Shown here piece after piece: positions 43,815-53,784 of a stretch of 64,000 bases of DNA (position 1 is the stretch's first letter; each line of letters begins with the position of its first letter). The position numbers were made by a program, and so were the translations under genes. The notes beneath the pieces are model-generated. The model saw only the letters and a list, made by a program, of their open reading frames with translations. It was not told the DNA's origin and did no database searches. Source of the DNA: Acidimicrobiales bacterium (GTDB lineage: Bacteria > Actinomycetota > Acidimicrobiia > Acidimicrobiales > Acidimicrobilacustridaceae); contig JALOLR010000006.1 in assembly GCA_025455885.1 (NCBI GenBank), positions 77,913 through 141,912 on the forward strand, given 5' to 3'.

Positions 43815-44255
43815 GTGAGCCACGACCCTGACGCCGCCGAGGACGAAGTCGTGGCCGTCCTGGACGACGAAGCCGCCGCCCGACCCGTCGTCGAAGCCCT
43901 CCTCCTGGCCGGCCTCGGACCCTCGACGCGCCCCGGGCCCGACGGGACGGTGGAGGTGACGGTGGTCGCCGGTCAGGGCCCGCGGGCCGTCGAGGTCCTC
44001 GCCGCACCCGACCCCGACCCCGGTCCGTTCGCCGACGTCCTCCCCGAGGCGGACGGGGTGCGTGGCCCGGAGTGGTCTTCCGAGCCGGCCGGGACGGCGG
44101 CCCGCGAAGCCCGCCGCCGGGCCCGGGAGGTCGACGGCGGGGAGGCGCCCGGCCCCCGCTACGGCATCGTGCGGGTCCTGCTGCTCTTCGCCGTCGCCAT
44201 GGTCGTCATCCCCGCCCTGGCCTTCTACATCAGCTTCAAGGCCTCCGGGGGCTGA
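43815..44255 (+). CDS. Hypothetical protein with C-terminal membrane anchor
   Basis: A 146-residue protein. The first half (EVVAVLDDEAAARPVVEALLLAGL) resembles a small ACT/ferredoxin-like fold used in DUF2007-type proteins, but that is a loose impression. An acidic linker with an AREARRRAREV helix leads to a single C-terminal transmembrane segment, VRVLLLFAVAMVVIPALAFYISF, so the bulk is cytoplasmic and tail-anchored. GTG 43815 follows an AGGGG stretch. It lies between the peptidase and serA on the same strand with short gaps (45 and 41 bases). No function assigned. Confidence 0.62.
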   Translation: MSHDPDAAEDEVVAVLDDEAAARPVVEALLLAGLGPSTRPGPDGTVEVTVVAGQGPRAVEVLAAPDPDPGPFADVLPEADGVRGPEWSSEPAGTAAREARRRAREVDGGEAPGPRYGIVRVLLLFAVAMVVIPALAFYISFKASGG

Positions 44256-44296
44256 CGGTCGGGACCCGCCGGAGCCGGCCGTAGGATCGTCCCCCT

Positions 44297-45856
44297 ATGG
44301 CCCGCATCCTCGTCACCGAAGCCATCGCCGACGGCGGTCTCGACCGCCTCCGGGCCGCCGGCCACACCGTCGACGTCCGGGAGGGGCTGAGCCCCGACGA
44401 GCTCCTCGCCGCCGTCCCCGGAGCCCATGCGCTCATCATCCGCTCGGCCACGCAGGTCTCCGCCGAGGTCCTCGCCGCCGCCGGCGACCTGGTCGTGGTG
44501 GGCCGGGCCGGCATCGGGCTCGACAACGTCGACGTCGCCGCGGCCACCGAGCGCGGCGTGATGGTCGTCAACGCCCCGCAGTCGAACATCCTCTCGGCGG
44601 CCGAGCAGACCATGGCCCTGCTCCTGGCCCAGGCCCGCAACATCCCCCAGGCCCACGCCGCGCTGGTGCAGGGCCGCTGGGAGCGCAGCCGCTGGACGGG
44701 CGTCGAGCTGGCCGACAAGACCCTCGGGGTGATCGGTCTCGGCCGGATCGGCAAGCTCGTCGCCCAGCGGGCGATGGCCTTCGGCATGCGCATCGTGGCC
44801 CACGACCCGTTCGTCTCGCCCGAGATGGGGCGCAAGATGAACATCGAGCTCGTCGACCTCGACACCCTCATGTCGGTGAGCGACTTCGTCACCATCCACG
44901 TCGCCAAGACCCCCGAGACGCTCGGGCTCATCGACGCCGACCGCCTGGCCAGGGCAAAGCCGGGCATCCGCATCATCAATGTGGCCCGGGGCGGGATCGT
45001 CGTCGAGGCCGACCTCGCCGCCGCCATCGAGAGCGGGCACGTCGGCGGGGCCGCCCTCGACGTCTTCGCCACCGAGCCCACCACCGAGTCGCCCCTCTTC
45101 GCTCTGCCGCAGGTGATCGTCACCCCGCACCTCGGGGCCAGCACCCACGAGGCCCAGGACAAGGCCGGCGACACCATCGCCGACATGGTCGAGCTGGCCC
45201 TGGCTGGCGAGTTCGTGCCCTTCGCGGTGAACGTCAACGCCGCCGAGGCGAGCGAGACCGTGCGGCCCTTCCTCTCCCTCGCCGAGCGGCTCGGCGCGCT
45301 CTTCGCCGGTCTCACCGGCGGCGTGAGCGACCTCGAGATCACCTACGAGGGCGAGATCGGGGGCTACGACACCCGGATCCTGACGCTGTCGGTGCTCAAG
45401 GGCTTCTTCGGGCGCATCAGCGACGACCCGGTGAGCTACGTCAACGCCCCGAAGCTGGCCGAGGAGCACGGGATCGGGGTCATGGAGTCCGCCACGACGA
45501 CCTCGCACCACTACGTGAACCAGATCGGCATCCGAAGTGCCGGCCACTCGATCTCCGGCACGCTCGTCGGCCTGGAGGGCGAGGCCCGTCTGGTGGGGAT
45601 CGACGACCACCGCATCGACGTCCCGCCGGCGCGCCACATGCTCGTCGTGCGCAACGACGACCGTCCCGGGATGATCGGCCGGGTGGGCACGATCATGGGT
45701 GAGGCGGGCATCAACATCGCCGACATGGACGTCGGGCAGGCCGCCACCGGCGAGTCGGCGTTGATGGTCCTGGCCACCGGGGAGGCCACGCCGGTGGAGG
45801 TGTGCGACGCCCTCCGCGCCGTCGAGGGCATCGTGTCGGTGGCGGCGCTCACCTGA
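44297..45856 (+). CDS. serA: D-3-phosphoglycerate dehydrogenase SerA
   Basis: A 519-residue long-form enzyme, first step of serine synthesis. NAD-binding motif is GVIGLGRIGKLVAQRAMAFG; the catalytic set includes NVARGGIVVE (Arg), the Glu of DVFATEPTTES and the His of TPHLGASTHEAQ. An allosteric substrate-binding domain (about 315-445) and a C-terminal ACT domain (HMLVVRNDDRPGMIGRVGTIMGEAGINIADMDVG) follow, as in Mycobacterium tuberculosis SerA, so serine feedback is expected. TAGGAT at 44282-44287 lies nine bases before the ATG, giving a three-base leader. The leuA leader region follows. Confidence 0.96.
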   Translation: MARILVTEAIADGGLDRLRAAGHTVDVREGLSPDELLAAVPGAHALIIRSATQVSAEVLAAAGDLVVVGRAGIGLDNVDVAAATERGVMVVNAPQSNILSAAEQTMALLLAQARNIPQAHAALVQGRWERSRWTGVELADKTLGVIGLGRIGKLVAQRAMAFGMRIVAHDPFVSPEMGRKMNIELVDLDTLMSVSDFVTIHVAKTPETLGLIDADRLARAKPGIRIINVARGGIVVEADLAAAIESGHVGGAALDVFATEPTTESPLFALPQVIVTPHLGASTHEAQDKAGDTIADMVELALAGEFVPFAVNVNAAEASETVRPFLSLAERLGALFAGLTGGVSDLEITYEGEIGGYDTRILTLSVLKGFFGRISDDPVSYVNAPKLAEEHGIGVMESATTTSHHYVNQIGIRSAGHSISGTLVGLEGEARLVGIDDHRIDVPPARHMLVVRNDDRPGMIGRVGTIMGEAGINIADMDVGQAATGESALMVLATGEATPVEVCDALRAVEGIVSVAALT

Positions 45857-45872
45857 TCGGCGGCGAACGGGG

Positions 45873-45901
45873 TTGACGATGTGCCGCCCTCCCGGCACAC
45901 T
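45873..45901 (+). promoter_or_regulatory. Promoter of the leuA leader
   Basis: TTGACG (45873-45878) and CACACT (45896-45901) are 17 bases apart. The predicted transcription start is one base before the leader-peptide ATG at 45909. The -10 and preceding GG match the ilvBNC leader promoter. Confidence 0.65.
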
Positions 45902-45908
45902 GACCCGC

Positions 45909-45950
45909 ATGTCCGCCGTCCCGACGCCCTTCGAGCTTCTCCTTATGTAG
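45909..45950 (+). CDS. leuA leader peptide (leucine attenuator)
   Basis: A 13-residue ORF, MSAVPTPFELLLM, ending in TAG. Three consecutive leucine codons (CTT CTC CTT at 45936-45944) just before the stop are the expected sensor for leucyl-tRNA supply. Two hairpins follow at once, and leuA starts 140 bases after the stop. Leader ORFs with leucine runs upstream of leuA have been described in other actinobacteria by comparative analysis, with a proposed conserved RNA structure; whether this one uses the same mechanism is inference. Confidence 0.82.
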   Translation: MSAVPTPFELLLM

Positions 45951-46018
45951 GGCGAGCGCCCCGATATCGGTGCTCGCCGAACCTCCTGTGCCCACCAGGC
46001 CGGGAGGTTCTTGCGTTT
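45951..46018 (+). terminator. leuA leader hairpins including attenuator terminator
   Basis: Hairpin one: GGCGAGCGCC (45951-45960) pairs with GGTGCTCGCC (45969-45978), one G-U pair, eight-base loop; it abuts the leader stop codon. Hairpin two: AACCTCC (45980-45986) pairs with GGAGGTT (46003-46009), with inner CCTG/CAGG pairing possible, followed by CTTGCGTTTT. The second has the form of an intrinsic terminator and shares ACCTCC, GGGAGGT and GTTTTCGC blocks with the ilvBNC terminator. Confidence 0.72.
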
Positions 46019-46090
46019 TCGCACCGACTGCGCTCGCCCCCTCGTCTCCGGTCCACCCTCCTCCCGCCCCCGAAAGGCACGCTGATCACC

Positions 46091-47692
<1,602 letters not shown>

Positions 47693-48298
47693 TCACGCCT
47701 CGGTGGGGGTGCTCCTCGGCATCCACGACGGGCGGGTGGCCTCGTAGGCGGTGATGGCGTCCTCGTTGGCGAGGGTGATCCCGATGTCGTCGAGACCGTT
47801 GAGGAAGCGGTGCTGCGTGGCCTCGTCGAGGGGGAACTCGACGTCGAGCCCGATGGCCGGGGCCGAGAGCCGGCGGGTCGCCACGTCGATGGTGATCTCC
47901 AGCGTCGGGTCGGCCTCCACGGCCCGTAGGAGCTGCTCGCCCACCTCGTGGCTCACCACCACCGGCACGAGGCCGTTCTTGGTGGCGTTGTTGCGGAAGA
48001 TGTCGCCGAAGCGGGGCGTGACGACGGCGGTGAAGCCGTAGTCCACGATCGACCAGACGGCGTGCTCGCGTGACGAGCCGACGCCGAAGTTCTCCCCTGC
48101 GACGAGGATCGACGCGCCGGCGAACTGCGGGAGGTTCATCACGAACTCCGGGTCCTCGCGCCATTCGGAGAACAGCCCCTGGCCGAAGCCGGTGCGTTCG
48201 ACCCGCTTGAGCCAGTCGCTCGGGATGATCTGGTCGGTGTCGACGTCGGAGCGGTCGAGGGGGAGGGCGGTGCCGGTCAGGGTGGTGACGGGATCCAT
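47693..48298 (-). CDS. leuD: 3-isopropylmalate dehydratase small subunit LeuD
   Basis: A 201-residue swivel-domain subunit of isopropylmalate isomerase. It carries RSDVDTDQIIPSDWLKRVERTGFG, then the signature GENFGVGSSREHAVWSI and FGDIFRNNATKNGLVPV. It works with LeuC, encoded 12 bases upstream in the same operon. The stop TGA on the minus strand abuts the leuA stop with no spacer (TGATCA at the junction), leaving no room for a separate terminator. Confidence 0.96.
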   Translation of the reverse strand: MDPVTTLTGTALPLDRSDVDTDQIIPSDWLKRVERTGFGQGLFSEWREDPEFVMNLPQFAGASILVAGENFGVGSSREHAVWSIVDYGFTAVVTPRFGDIFRNNATKNGLVPVVVSHEVGEQLLRAVEADPTLEITIDVATRRLSAPAIGLDVEFPLDEATQHRFLNGLDDIGITLANEDAITAYEATRPSWMPRSTPTEA

Positions 48299-48310
48299 GG
48301 GGAGTCGCTT

Positions 48311-49714
48311 TCAGTCGAGGTCGCCGGGAGCGGCGAACGTGCCGGCGATGGCGGTGGCGGCGGCCACGGCGGGGGACACGAGGTGGGTGCGCCCGCCCTT
48401 GCCCTGCCGGCCTTCGAAGTTGCGGTTGGAGGTCGAGGCGGCCCGCTCGCCGGGGGCCAGCTTGTCGGGGTTCATGGCGAGGCACATCGAGCACCCGGGT
48501 TCGCGCCACTCGAAGCCGGCGGCGGTGAAGACGTCGTGGAGGCCTTCGCGCTCCGCCTGGCGCTTCACCTGGAACGAGCCGGGCACGACCATGGCCCGCA
48601 TGCCGTCCTTGATCCGCCGTCCGGCGGCGACCTCGGCGGCGGCGCGGAGGTCCTCGATCCGGGAGTTGGTGCACGAGCCGATGAACACCGTGTCGACGGG
48701 GATGTCGCGGATGGCCGTGCCTGCGGACAGGCCCATGTACTCGAGGGCCCGTTCGGCGGCGTCGCGCCCCGAGGCGTCGGCGAACTCGTCGGGGGACGGG
48801 ACCTTCCCGCTCAGCTCGACGACCTGGCCGGGGTTGGTGCCCCACGAGACGTAGGGCCTCAGGACGGAACCGTCGATGGTCACGACCTTGTCGAAGGTGG
48901 CGCCCTCGTCGGTGGGCAGGCTGCGCCAGTGGTCGAGGGCCTCCTCCCACTCGCGCCCCGTCGGGGCGTGGGCCCGGCCCTCGAGGTAGGCGAACGTGGT
49001 GTCGTCGGGCGCGATGAGGCCCGCCTTGGCCCCGGCCTCGATCGACATGTTGCACACCGTCATGCGGCCCTCCATCGACAGGCCGCGGATCGCCTCGCCG
49101 CGGTACTCGATCACCGAGCCGATGCCGCCCCCGGTGCCGATGCGCCCGATGATCGCCAGGATGAGGTCCTTGGCGGTGACGCCGTCGGGGAGCGTGCCCT
49201 CGACCTCGACGGCCATCGTGCCGGGCACGTGCTGGTGCAGCGTCTGGGTGGCGAGGACGTGCTCGACCTCGCTGGTCCCGATCCCGAAGGCCAGCGCCCC
49301 GAAGGCGCCGTGGGTCGCGGTGTGGCTGTCACCGCAGACGATCGTCATGCCCGGCAGGGTGAGGCCCTGCTCCGGCCCGATGACGTGGACGATGCCCTGG
49401 CCGGACGAGCCCATCGGGTGCTCGACGATCCCGAACTCGTCGGTGTTGGCCCGCAGCACCTCGACCTGCTTGCGCGAGATCGGATCGGCGATCGGCCGGT
49501 CGATGTCGAGCGTGGGCACGTTGTGGTCCTCGGTGGCCACGGTGAGGTCGGGCCGACGCACCGTGCGCCCCGCCATGCGCAGTCCGTCGAAGGCCTGCGG
49601 GGAGGTGACCTCGTGGACGAGGTGGAGGTCGACGTAGAGGACGTCGGGCTGCCCTTGTGCCCGGTGGACGACGTGGGCGTCCCAGATCTTCTCGCTCAGG
49701 GTCCTGGCGGCCAT
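48311..49714 (-). CDS. leuC: 3-isopropylmalate dehydratase large subunit LeuC
   Basis: A 467-residue aconitase-family subunit. It opens [45 protein letters not shown] holds the active-site histidines, and the 4Fe-4S cysteines lie in [13 protein letters not shown] and [15 protein letters not shown] 49714 has GAAAGG upstream on the minus strand. It is divergent from an IclR-family regulator, with 96 bases between starts, the same arrangement as ltbR-leuCD of Corynebacterium and ndgR-leuCD of Streptomyces. The leader region carries a GAGCCCGT/ACGGGCTC hairpin (49739-49760) but no leader peptide with regulatory codons. Confidence 0.97.
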   Translation of the reverse strand: MAARTLSEKIWDAHVVHRAQGQPDVLYVDLHLVHEVTSPQAFDGLRMAGRTVRRPDLTVATEDHNVPTLDIDRPIADPISRKQVEVLRANTDEFGIVEHPMGSSGQGIVHVIGPEQGLTLPGMTIVCGDSHTATHGAFGALAFGIGTSEVEHVLATQTLHQHVPGTMAVEVEGTLPDGVTAKDLILAIIGRIGTGGGIGSVIEYRGEAIRGLSMEGRMTVCNMSIEAGAKAGLIAPDDTTFAYLEGRAHAPTGREWEEALDHWRSLPTDEGATFDKVVTIDGSVLRPYVSWGTNPGQVVELSGKVPSPDEFADASGRDAAERALEYMGLSAGTAIRDIPVDTVFIGSCTNSRIEDLRAAAEVAAGRRIKDGMRAMVVPGSFQVKRQAEREGLHDVFTAAGFEWREPGCSMCLAMNPDKLAPGERAASTSNRNFEGRQGKGGRTHLVSPAVAAATAIAGTFAAPGDLD

Positions 49715-49775
49715 GGTCGGTGCCTTTCGCTGCGATGGGGAGCCCGTGGCGCACGGGCTCGGGTCCGAGCGGGGG

Positions 49776-49804
49776 TTGTGTCTCATTATTTGGGACAGTA
49801 GTCT
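49776..49804 (+). promoter_or_regulatory. iclR promoter with internal dyad, candidate autoregulatory/leuCD operator
   Basis: TTGTGT (49776-49781) and TAGTCT (49799-49804) are 17 bases apart, with transcription predicted to start on the GTG at 49811. Inside the spacer lies TGTCTCA (49779-49785), five bases, TGGGACA (49791-49797): an inverted repeat with one mismatch. A dimeric regulator bound here would block its own promoter and could act on divergent leuC. Confidence 0.6.
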
Positions 49805-49810
49805 CGGCCC

Positions 49811-50470
49811 GTGGGATCGAGTGTAGGTGGTGTCGGTGTCATCGACAAGGCGGTGCTCCTGTTCGACGCCCTCGAGCACGGGCCGTCCAGCCTCGCCGAG
49901 CTCGTGGAGGCCACCGGGCTGAGCCGTGCCACCGCGCACCGCCTGGCCGTCGCCCTCGAGAGCCACGGCCTGGTCGGTCGGGATGACGAGGGACGTTTCG
50001 TGCTCGGCAGCCGCCTCGTCTCGTTGGGCAGGGCGGCGGCTCGCGGCCATTCCCTCGTCGAGGTCGCCGACGCGGCCATGGCCGAGCTCCGCGACGCCAC
50101 CGGCGAGAGCGTGCAGCTCTACGTCCGCGAGGGCGATCGTCGGGTCTGCGTCGCCGCTCTCGAGTCCCCGCACGGGCTGCGCACCATCGTCCCCGTCGGC
50201 GCCCGTCTCCCTCTGGGCGTCGGGTCCGGCGGGCGACTGCTCCTGCCCGACGCCGAGGTGCCGACCCGGGGCTGGGTCGACAGCGTGGGCGAGCGCGAAC
50301 CGGGGGTGGCCTCGGTCAGCGCGCCGGTGCTCGACCCGGAGGGCAGGATCCTGGCGGTGGTGAGCGTCTCGGGACCGGTGGAGCGGACCACACGGGCTCC
50401 CGGTCGGCGCTACGGGGCCGCGGTGGTCGCCGCAGCCCGGCGCATCGAGCTCGCCGCCCGGACGGTGTGA
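49811..50470 (+). CDS. IclR-family transcriptional regulator (NdgR/LtbR-like)
   Basis: A 219-residue regulator. The N-terminal winged helix-turn-helix (about 10-62) contains [29 protein letters not shown]. The C-terminal effector domain (about 75-210) includes [32 protein letters not shown]. IclR proteins of this type divergent from leuCD (LtbR, NdgR) control leucine and other amino acid genes, so the same role is likely. GTG 49811 lies six bases after TAGTCT, so translation starts at the mRNA end. The C-terminal domain is shorter than in the larger IclR members, as in NdgR. Confidence 0.87.
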   Translation: MGSSVGGVGVIDKAVLLFDALEHGPSSLAELVEATGLSRATAHRLAVALESHGLVGRDDEGRFVLGSRLVSLGRAAARGHSLVEVADAAMAELRDATGESVQLYVREGDRRVCVAALESPHGLRTIVPVGARLPLGVGSGGRLLLPDAEVPTRGWVDSVGEREPGVASVSAPVLDPEGRILAVVSVSGPVERTTRAPGRRYGAAVVAAARRIELAARTV

Positions 50471-50538
50471 CGGTCGGCCCTCCCGGTGGTGCCGGAGCGC
50501 ACTGGAACCGCCTCACCGCGAGCGGCAAGAGTCGTGAG

Positions 50539-52122
50539 GTGAGCGACGACCTCGACGAGCGGCCGCTGGCGGCGATCGACATCGGCACCAACTCCTTCCA
50601 CATGGTCGTCGCCCGCGTCGCCGCGGATGCCGGGGCGCCCGGCGCACCGGCCTTCGAGGTCATCGCCCGCGAGAAGGAGATGGTGCGCCTCGGCTCCGGG
50701 TCCGGGGACATGAAGCAGCTCTCCGCGGACGCCGTCGAGCGGGGTGTGGCGGCCCTCGGTCGCATGGTCCGGATCGCCGCGATCCACGACGCCTCGGTCC
50801 ACGCCGTGGCCACCTCGGCAGTGCGTGAGGCCGAGAACGCCGCCGAGTTCATCGACCGGGCGCGGGTCGAGGCCGGCGTCGAGGTCGAGGTGATCTCCGG
50901 GGTCGAGGAGGCCCGGCTCATCCACCTCGGCGTGCTCCAGGCGGTGCCCGTGTACGAGGACCGGATGGTGCTGATCGACATCGGCGGGGGGAGCACCGAG
51001 ATCCTGGTCGGCCAACGCGGCGAGACACTCGCCGCGGGCAGCCTGAAGCTGGGCGCCATCCGCCTCACGAGGCGCTTCTTCCGCAGCGCCTCGCTGCACC
51101 CCGGTGCCGTCGACAGCTGTCGACGGCACATTCGCAGCTCGCTCGTGCCCATGGCCCGGGAGGTCGAACGCGCCGGCTTCGACGTCGCGGTCGCGTCCTC
51201 GGGCACCGCCGAGGCGGTCGTGGCCATGGTGTACGCGGGCCGGGACGAGGACCCGGCCCCGCGCTCGTTCAACAACGCGACGGTGACGCGTCCCGAGGTC
51301 GCCAGGGTGGTGAGGCGGCTCGCCCAGGCCCGCACCCTCGACGAGCGTCGCCGCCTCCCCGGGATGGACCAGAGCCGGGCCGACATCGTCCTCGGCGGCG
51401 CACTCATCCTCGACGAGGCGATGGCCTCGCTCGGCATCGAGGAGCTGGTGTTCTCCGACAACGCACTCCGGGAAGGTGCGTTGCTCGACGCGTTGGCCCG
51501 CCGCCGAGGGGCGACCCTGCACCACCTCCGGGACCTGCGGCGGCGCTCGGTGCTCCACCTCGCCCTCGCCATGGACGACGAGCCCGAGCATTCGGCGCGC
51601 ACCGCCGAGCTGGCGCTGGAGCTCTTCGACGGCACGAAGCGATGGCACGGACTCGACGACCGGTGGCGTGAGCTGCTCGAGGCGTCGGCGCTGCTCGCCA
51701 ACGTCGGGCGGGCCGTGTCGCACTCCGAGCACCACAAGCACAGCTACTACGTCATCCGCCACTCCGATCGGCTGGCCGGGTTCACCGACCACGAGATCGA
51801 GCTCATCGCTCTCGTGGCCCGGTACCACCGCAAGAGCCCTCCCAAGGCCAAGCACGTCGAGTTCGCCCGTCTCCGTCCGGACGACCGGGACGCGGTCACG
51901 GCGCTGGCCGGGATCCTGCGGGTGGCCATCGCCCTCGACCGCTCCCACCGTGGCCCGGTGGAACGGGTGCAGGTCACCAGCGCCAACGGCTCCGGGCCGC
52001 TGCGGCTCGTGGTCCACGGCGCCCCCGGCGCCGACCTCAGCCTGGAGCTGCACTCCGGCAGCGAACGCAAGGACCTGCTCGAACGGGTCCTCGGCCACCG
52101 CATCGAGCTCGTGCCGGCCTGA
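50539..52122 (+). CDS. Ppx/GppA-family exopolyphosphatase / pppGpp phosphohydrolase
   Basis: A 527-residue protein with the ASKHA fold. Phosphate motif 1 is AAIDIGTNSFHMVV and motif 2 is LIDIGGGSTEILV; a C-terminal HD-like helical domain follows (AELALELFDGTKRWHGL through YYVIRHSDRLAGFTDHEIELIALVARYHRKSPP). It hydrolyses polyphosphate and/or pppGpp; which is not predictable here. GTG 50539 places the first motif at the usual distance. An in-frame GTG at 50467 overlapping the iclR stop would add 24 residues and remains possible. Same strand as iclR, so they may be co-transcribed. Confidence 0.9.
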   Translation: MSDDLDERPLAAIDIGTNSFHMVVARVAADAGAPGAPAFEVIAREKEMVRLGSGSGDMKQLSADAVERGVAALGRMVRIAAIHDASVHAVATSAVREAENAAEFIDRARVEAGVEVEVISGVEEARLIHLGVLQAVPVYEDRMVLIDIGGGSTEILVGQRGETLAAGSLKLGAIRLTRRFFRSASLHPGAVDSCRRHIRSSLVPMAREVERAGFDVAVASSGTAEAVVAMVYAGRDEDPAPRSFNNATVTRPEVARVVRRLAQARTLDERRRLPGMDQSRADIVLGGALILDEAMASLGIEELVFSDNALREGALLDALARRRGATLHHLRDLRRRSVLHLALAMDDEPEHSARTAELALELFDGTKRWHGLDDRWRELLEASALLANVGRAVSHSEHHKHSYYVIRHSDRLAGFTDHEIELIALVARYHRKSPPKAKHVEFARLRPDDRDAVTALAGILRVAIALDRSHRGPVERVQVTSANGSGPLRLVVHGAPGADLSLELHSGSERKDLLERVLGHRIELVPA

Positions 52123-52136
52123 GCGCCGGGCCGAGG

Positions 52137-53084
52137 TCAGCCGCCGGTGACGTGACGGCAGGCCTCGACGAGGGAGGGCACGAACGCCGGGGGATCGGTG
52201 GCGCACACGTCGTGGGCGCCGTCGATCTCCCAGAGGCGCGCCCCGGGAATGGCGTCGGCCAGCGCGCGCTGTCGCCGGACCGGCACCGTGGTGTCGAACC
52301 GCGTCAACAGCACCGCCGTGGGGACGTCGACGTCGCCGATCCAGCCCTTGGAGGAGAACGCCGACAGCGCCCGGCCCGCCTCCAGGATGGACCGGAGGTC
52401 GTTCAACCGCGACTGCTCGCGGGCCCACGTGCCGAGGGGCGTGTCGTCGTAGCGGGCCACGACCACGCGATCGGCCACCCGTCGGCGCATGCCGGGGGGC
52501 GTCGCGCGTGCGGCGTAGGTGAGGCCGGCGATCACCCCGAACGCGGCGTGCTCGCTCGGGTGGCTCTTGAAGTTGCGGGCCGTGGAGCACAGCACGAGGC
52601 CTGCCACCCGGTCGGGGTGGCGGCGCCACAGGAGTTGGGCGATCGGTCCGCCCATCGAGTAGCCCACGGGCACCACCTGCCCGATGCCGTGCACGTCGGC
52701 GAGCGCGGCGACGTCGTCGGCGCAGTCCTCCAACCGGAACCGCCGCCAGGTGCGCAGGCCGCGCCCGTGCCCGCGGTGGTCGATGGCCAACACCCGGAAG
52801 TGGGCCCCGAGCGGTTCGTAGACCGGGAACCAGTTGAGTGCGGAGTTGGCCGTCCACCCGTGGAGGAGCACCACGACCGGCGCACCCGGGGGACCGGCGA
52901 CCTCCCGTACGAAGGTGGCACCCCGCCCGGGCAGCTCGACCACCCTGCCCGGCGGGAGACCCGGGGTCGGGAAGGGGGCGGCCTCGGGGTCGGGCGTGAC
53001 GGTCGGGGGATCGGGCGGGAGGGCTTCGGGGGTCGCGGAGTCGGAGACCGGGGGCTCTGAGGCCGGGGGATCGGCCGTGCTCAC
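52137..53084 (-). CDS. Alpha/beta hydrolase
   Basis: A 315-residue alpha/beta-hydrolase. A proline-rich disordered head of about 45 residues is followed by VVVLLHGWTANSALNWFPVYEPLG (oxyanion hole). The nucleophile is the Ser of VGYSMGGPIAQLL, the acid is probably the Asp of LLTRFDTTVPV, and the histidine is in EIDGAHDVCATDP. The substrate is unknown. GTG 53084 lies five bases from the greA stop on the same strand, so the two form an operon. Its end is 14 bases from the convergent Ppx/GppA gene. Confidence 0.87.
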   Translation of the reverse strand: MSTADPPASEPPVSDSATPEALPPDPPTVTPDPEAAPFPTPGLPPGRVVELPGRGATFVREVAGPPGAPVVVLLHGWTANSALNWFPVYEPLGAHFRVLAIDHRGHGRGLRTWRRFRLEDCADDVAALADVHGIGQVVPVGYSMGGPIAQLLWRRHPDRVAGLVLCSTARNFKSHPSEHAAFGVIAGLTYAARATPPGMRRRVADRVVVARYDDTPLGTWAREQSRLNDLRSILEAGRALSAFSSKGWIGDVDVPTAVLLTRFDTTVPVRRQRALADAIPGARLWEIDGAHDVCATDPPAFVPSLVEACRHVTGG

Positions 53085-53088
53085 GAGG

Positions 53089-53556
53089 TCAGTTCTCGAT
53101 GTCGACGATCTCGACGCGCAGCGCGCCCCCCGGTGCCTCGTAGGAGACCACGTCGCCGATGCGATGGCCCATGAGGGCCTCGCCGAGGGGCGAGCGGGGC
53201 GAGACCACCTCGACATCGCCGTGGCGCTCCTCGATCGAGCCGATGAGGAACCGCTCGGCGTCGTCCTCGCCCTCGTAGCAGATCGACACCACGACACCCG
53301 GGGTGACCGAGTCGGTGCCGCCGGCCTCCACGATCTCGGCGTCGAGGAGGATCGCCTGGAGGTGGCGGATGCGGCCCTCCATCTTCCCCTGCTCCTCCTT
53401 GGCGGCGTGGTAGTCGCCGTTCTCGGAGAGGTCGCCGAGCTCGCGTGCGGCCTGGATCTTGCGGGCGATGTCGACGCGTCCGTGGGTGGTCAGCTCCTCG
53501 AGCTCGGCGCTGAGCCGGTCGTGCGCGGACTGGGAGAGATGGTGGACCTCGGGCAT
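53089..53556 (-). CDS. greA: Transcription elongation factor GreA
   Basis: A 155-residue factor that stimulates cleavage of backtracked RNA. The N-terminal coiled coil has ELGDLSENGDYHAAKEEQGKMEGRI with the acidic tip, and the C-terminal FKBP-like domain ends YEAPGGALRVEIVDIE. The ATG at 53556 (MPEVHHLSQ) was chosen because a TACGAT hexamer lies seven bases upstream (53569-53564 on the minus strand); the ATG three codons earlier overlaps that hexamer. It is divergent from the leuB leader by about 70 bases. Confidence 0.95.
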   Translation of the reverse strand: MPEVHHLSQSAHDRLSAELEELTTHGRVDIARKIQAARELGDLSENGDYHAAKEEQGKMEGRIRHLQAILLDAEIVEAGGTDSVTPGVVVSICYEGEDDAERFLIGSIEERHGDVEVVSPRSPLGEALMGHRIGDVVSYEAPGGALRVEIVDIEN

Positions 53557-53613
53557 CGTGCGCATCGTACCCAGCGTCGCGGAGGGAACGCCGCACGGGC
53601 GCAGCGCTGTGGG

Positions 53614-53619
53614 TACACT
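53614..53619 (+). promoter_or_regulatory. -10 element of the leuB-ilvE-cimA leader
   Basis: TACACT at 53614-53619 ends six bases before the GTG of the leader peptide, so transcription is predicted to begin exactly on that codon (53626). No -35 match is visible. Confidence 0.6.
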
Positions 53620-53625
53620 TGCGCC

Positions 53626-53667
53626 GTGTCCTGCGCCCTTCCGACCCCGGTAGCGATCATTCGGTAG
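53626..53667 (+). CDS. leuB-ilvE-cimA leader peptide (isoleucine/valine attenuator)
   Basis: A 13-residue ORF, VSCALPTPVAIIR (initiated by GTG), ending in TAG. Val-Ala-Ile-Ile-Arg just before the stop places two consecutive isoleucine codons (ATC ATT at 53656-53661) as the likely sensor. A stem starts at the stop codon and a terminator-like hairpin lies 28 bases further on, before leuB. Isoleucine as signal makes sense because the operon includes cimA, which commits pyruvate to isoleucine, and ilvE, which makes it. It shares PTP with the leuA leader peptide. Confidence 0.8.
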   Translation: MSCALPTPVAIIR

Positions 53668-53726
53668 CGCACGCCGTACGGTGTGCGCTTCTCAGGCCGT
53701 CCACTTGGTGGGCGGCTTTGTCGTTG
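53666..53726 (+). terminator. leuB-ilvE-cimA leader hairpins including attenuator terminator
   Basis: Hairpin one: AGCGCACGCC (53666-53675) pairs with GGTGTGCGCT (53680-53689), one G-U pair, loop GTAC; it begins in the leader stop codon. Hairpin two: GCCGTCCAC (53696-53704) pairs with GTGGGCGGC (53708-53716), one G-U pair, loop TTG, followed by TTTGTCGTTG. The second is a candidate intrinsic terminator. ACGGT in hairpin one could pair with GCCGT in hairpin two as an alternative fold. Confidence 0.68.
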
Positions 53727-53784
53727 TAGGGGCCCCGCGCACCGTCGGACCCGGACACCGTCCCCCTCTCCACCGGAGCACACG

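Noticed and set aside
49715-49775. Leader peptide before leuC on the minus strand
   Set aside because: The GAGCCCGT/ACGGGCTC hairpin is present, but no short ORF with Leu, Ile or Val codons could be read there.
52115-52145. Terminator hairpin between the Ppx/GppA gene and the convergent hydrolase
   Set aside because: Only short, interrupted pairings were found in the 14-base gap.
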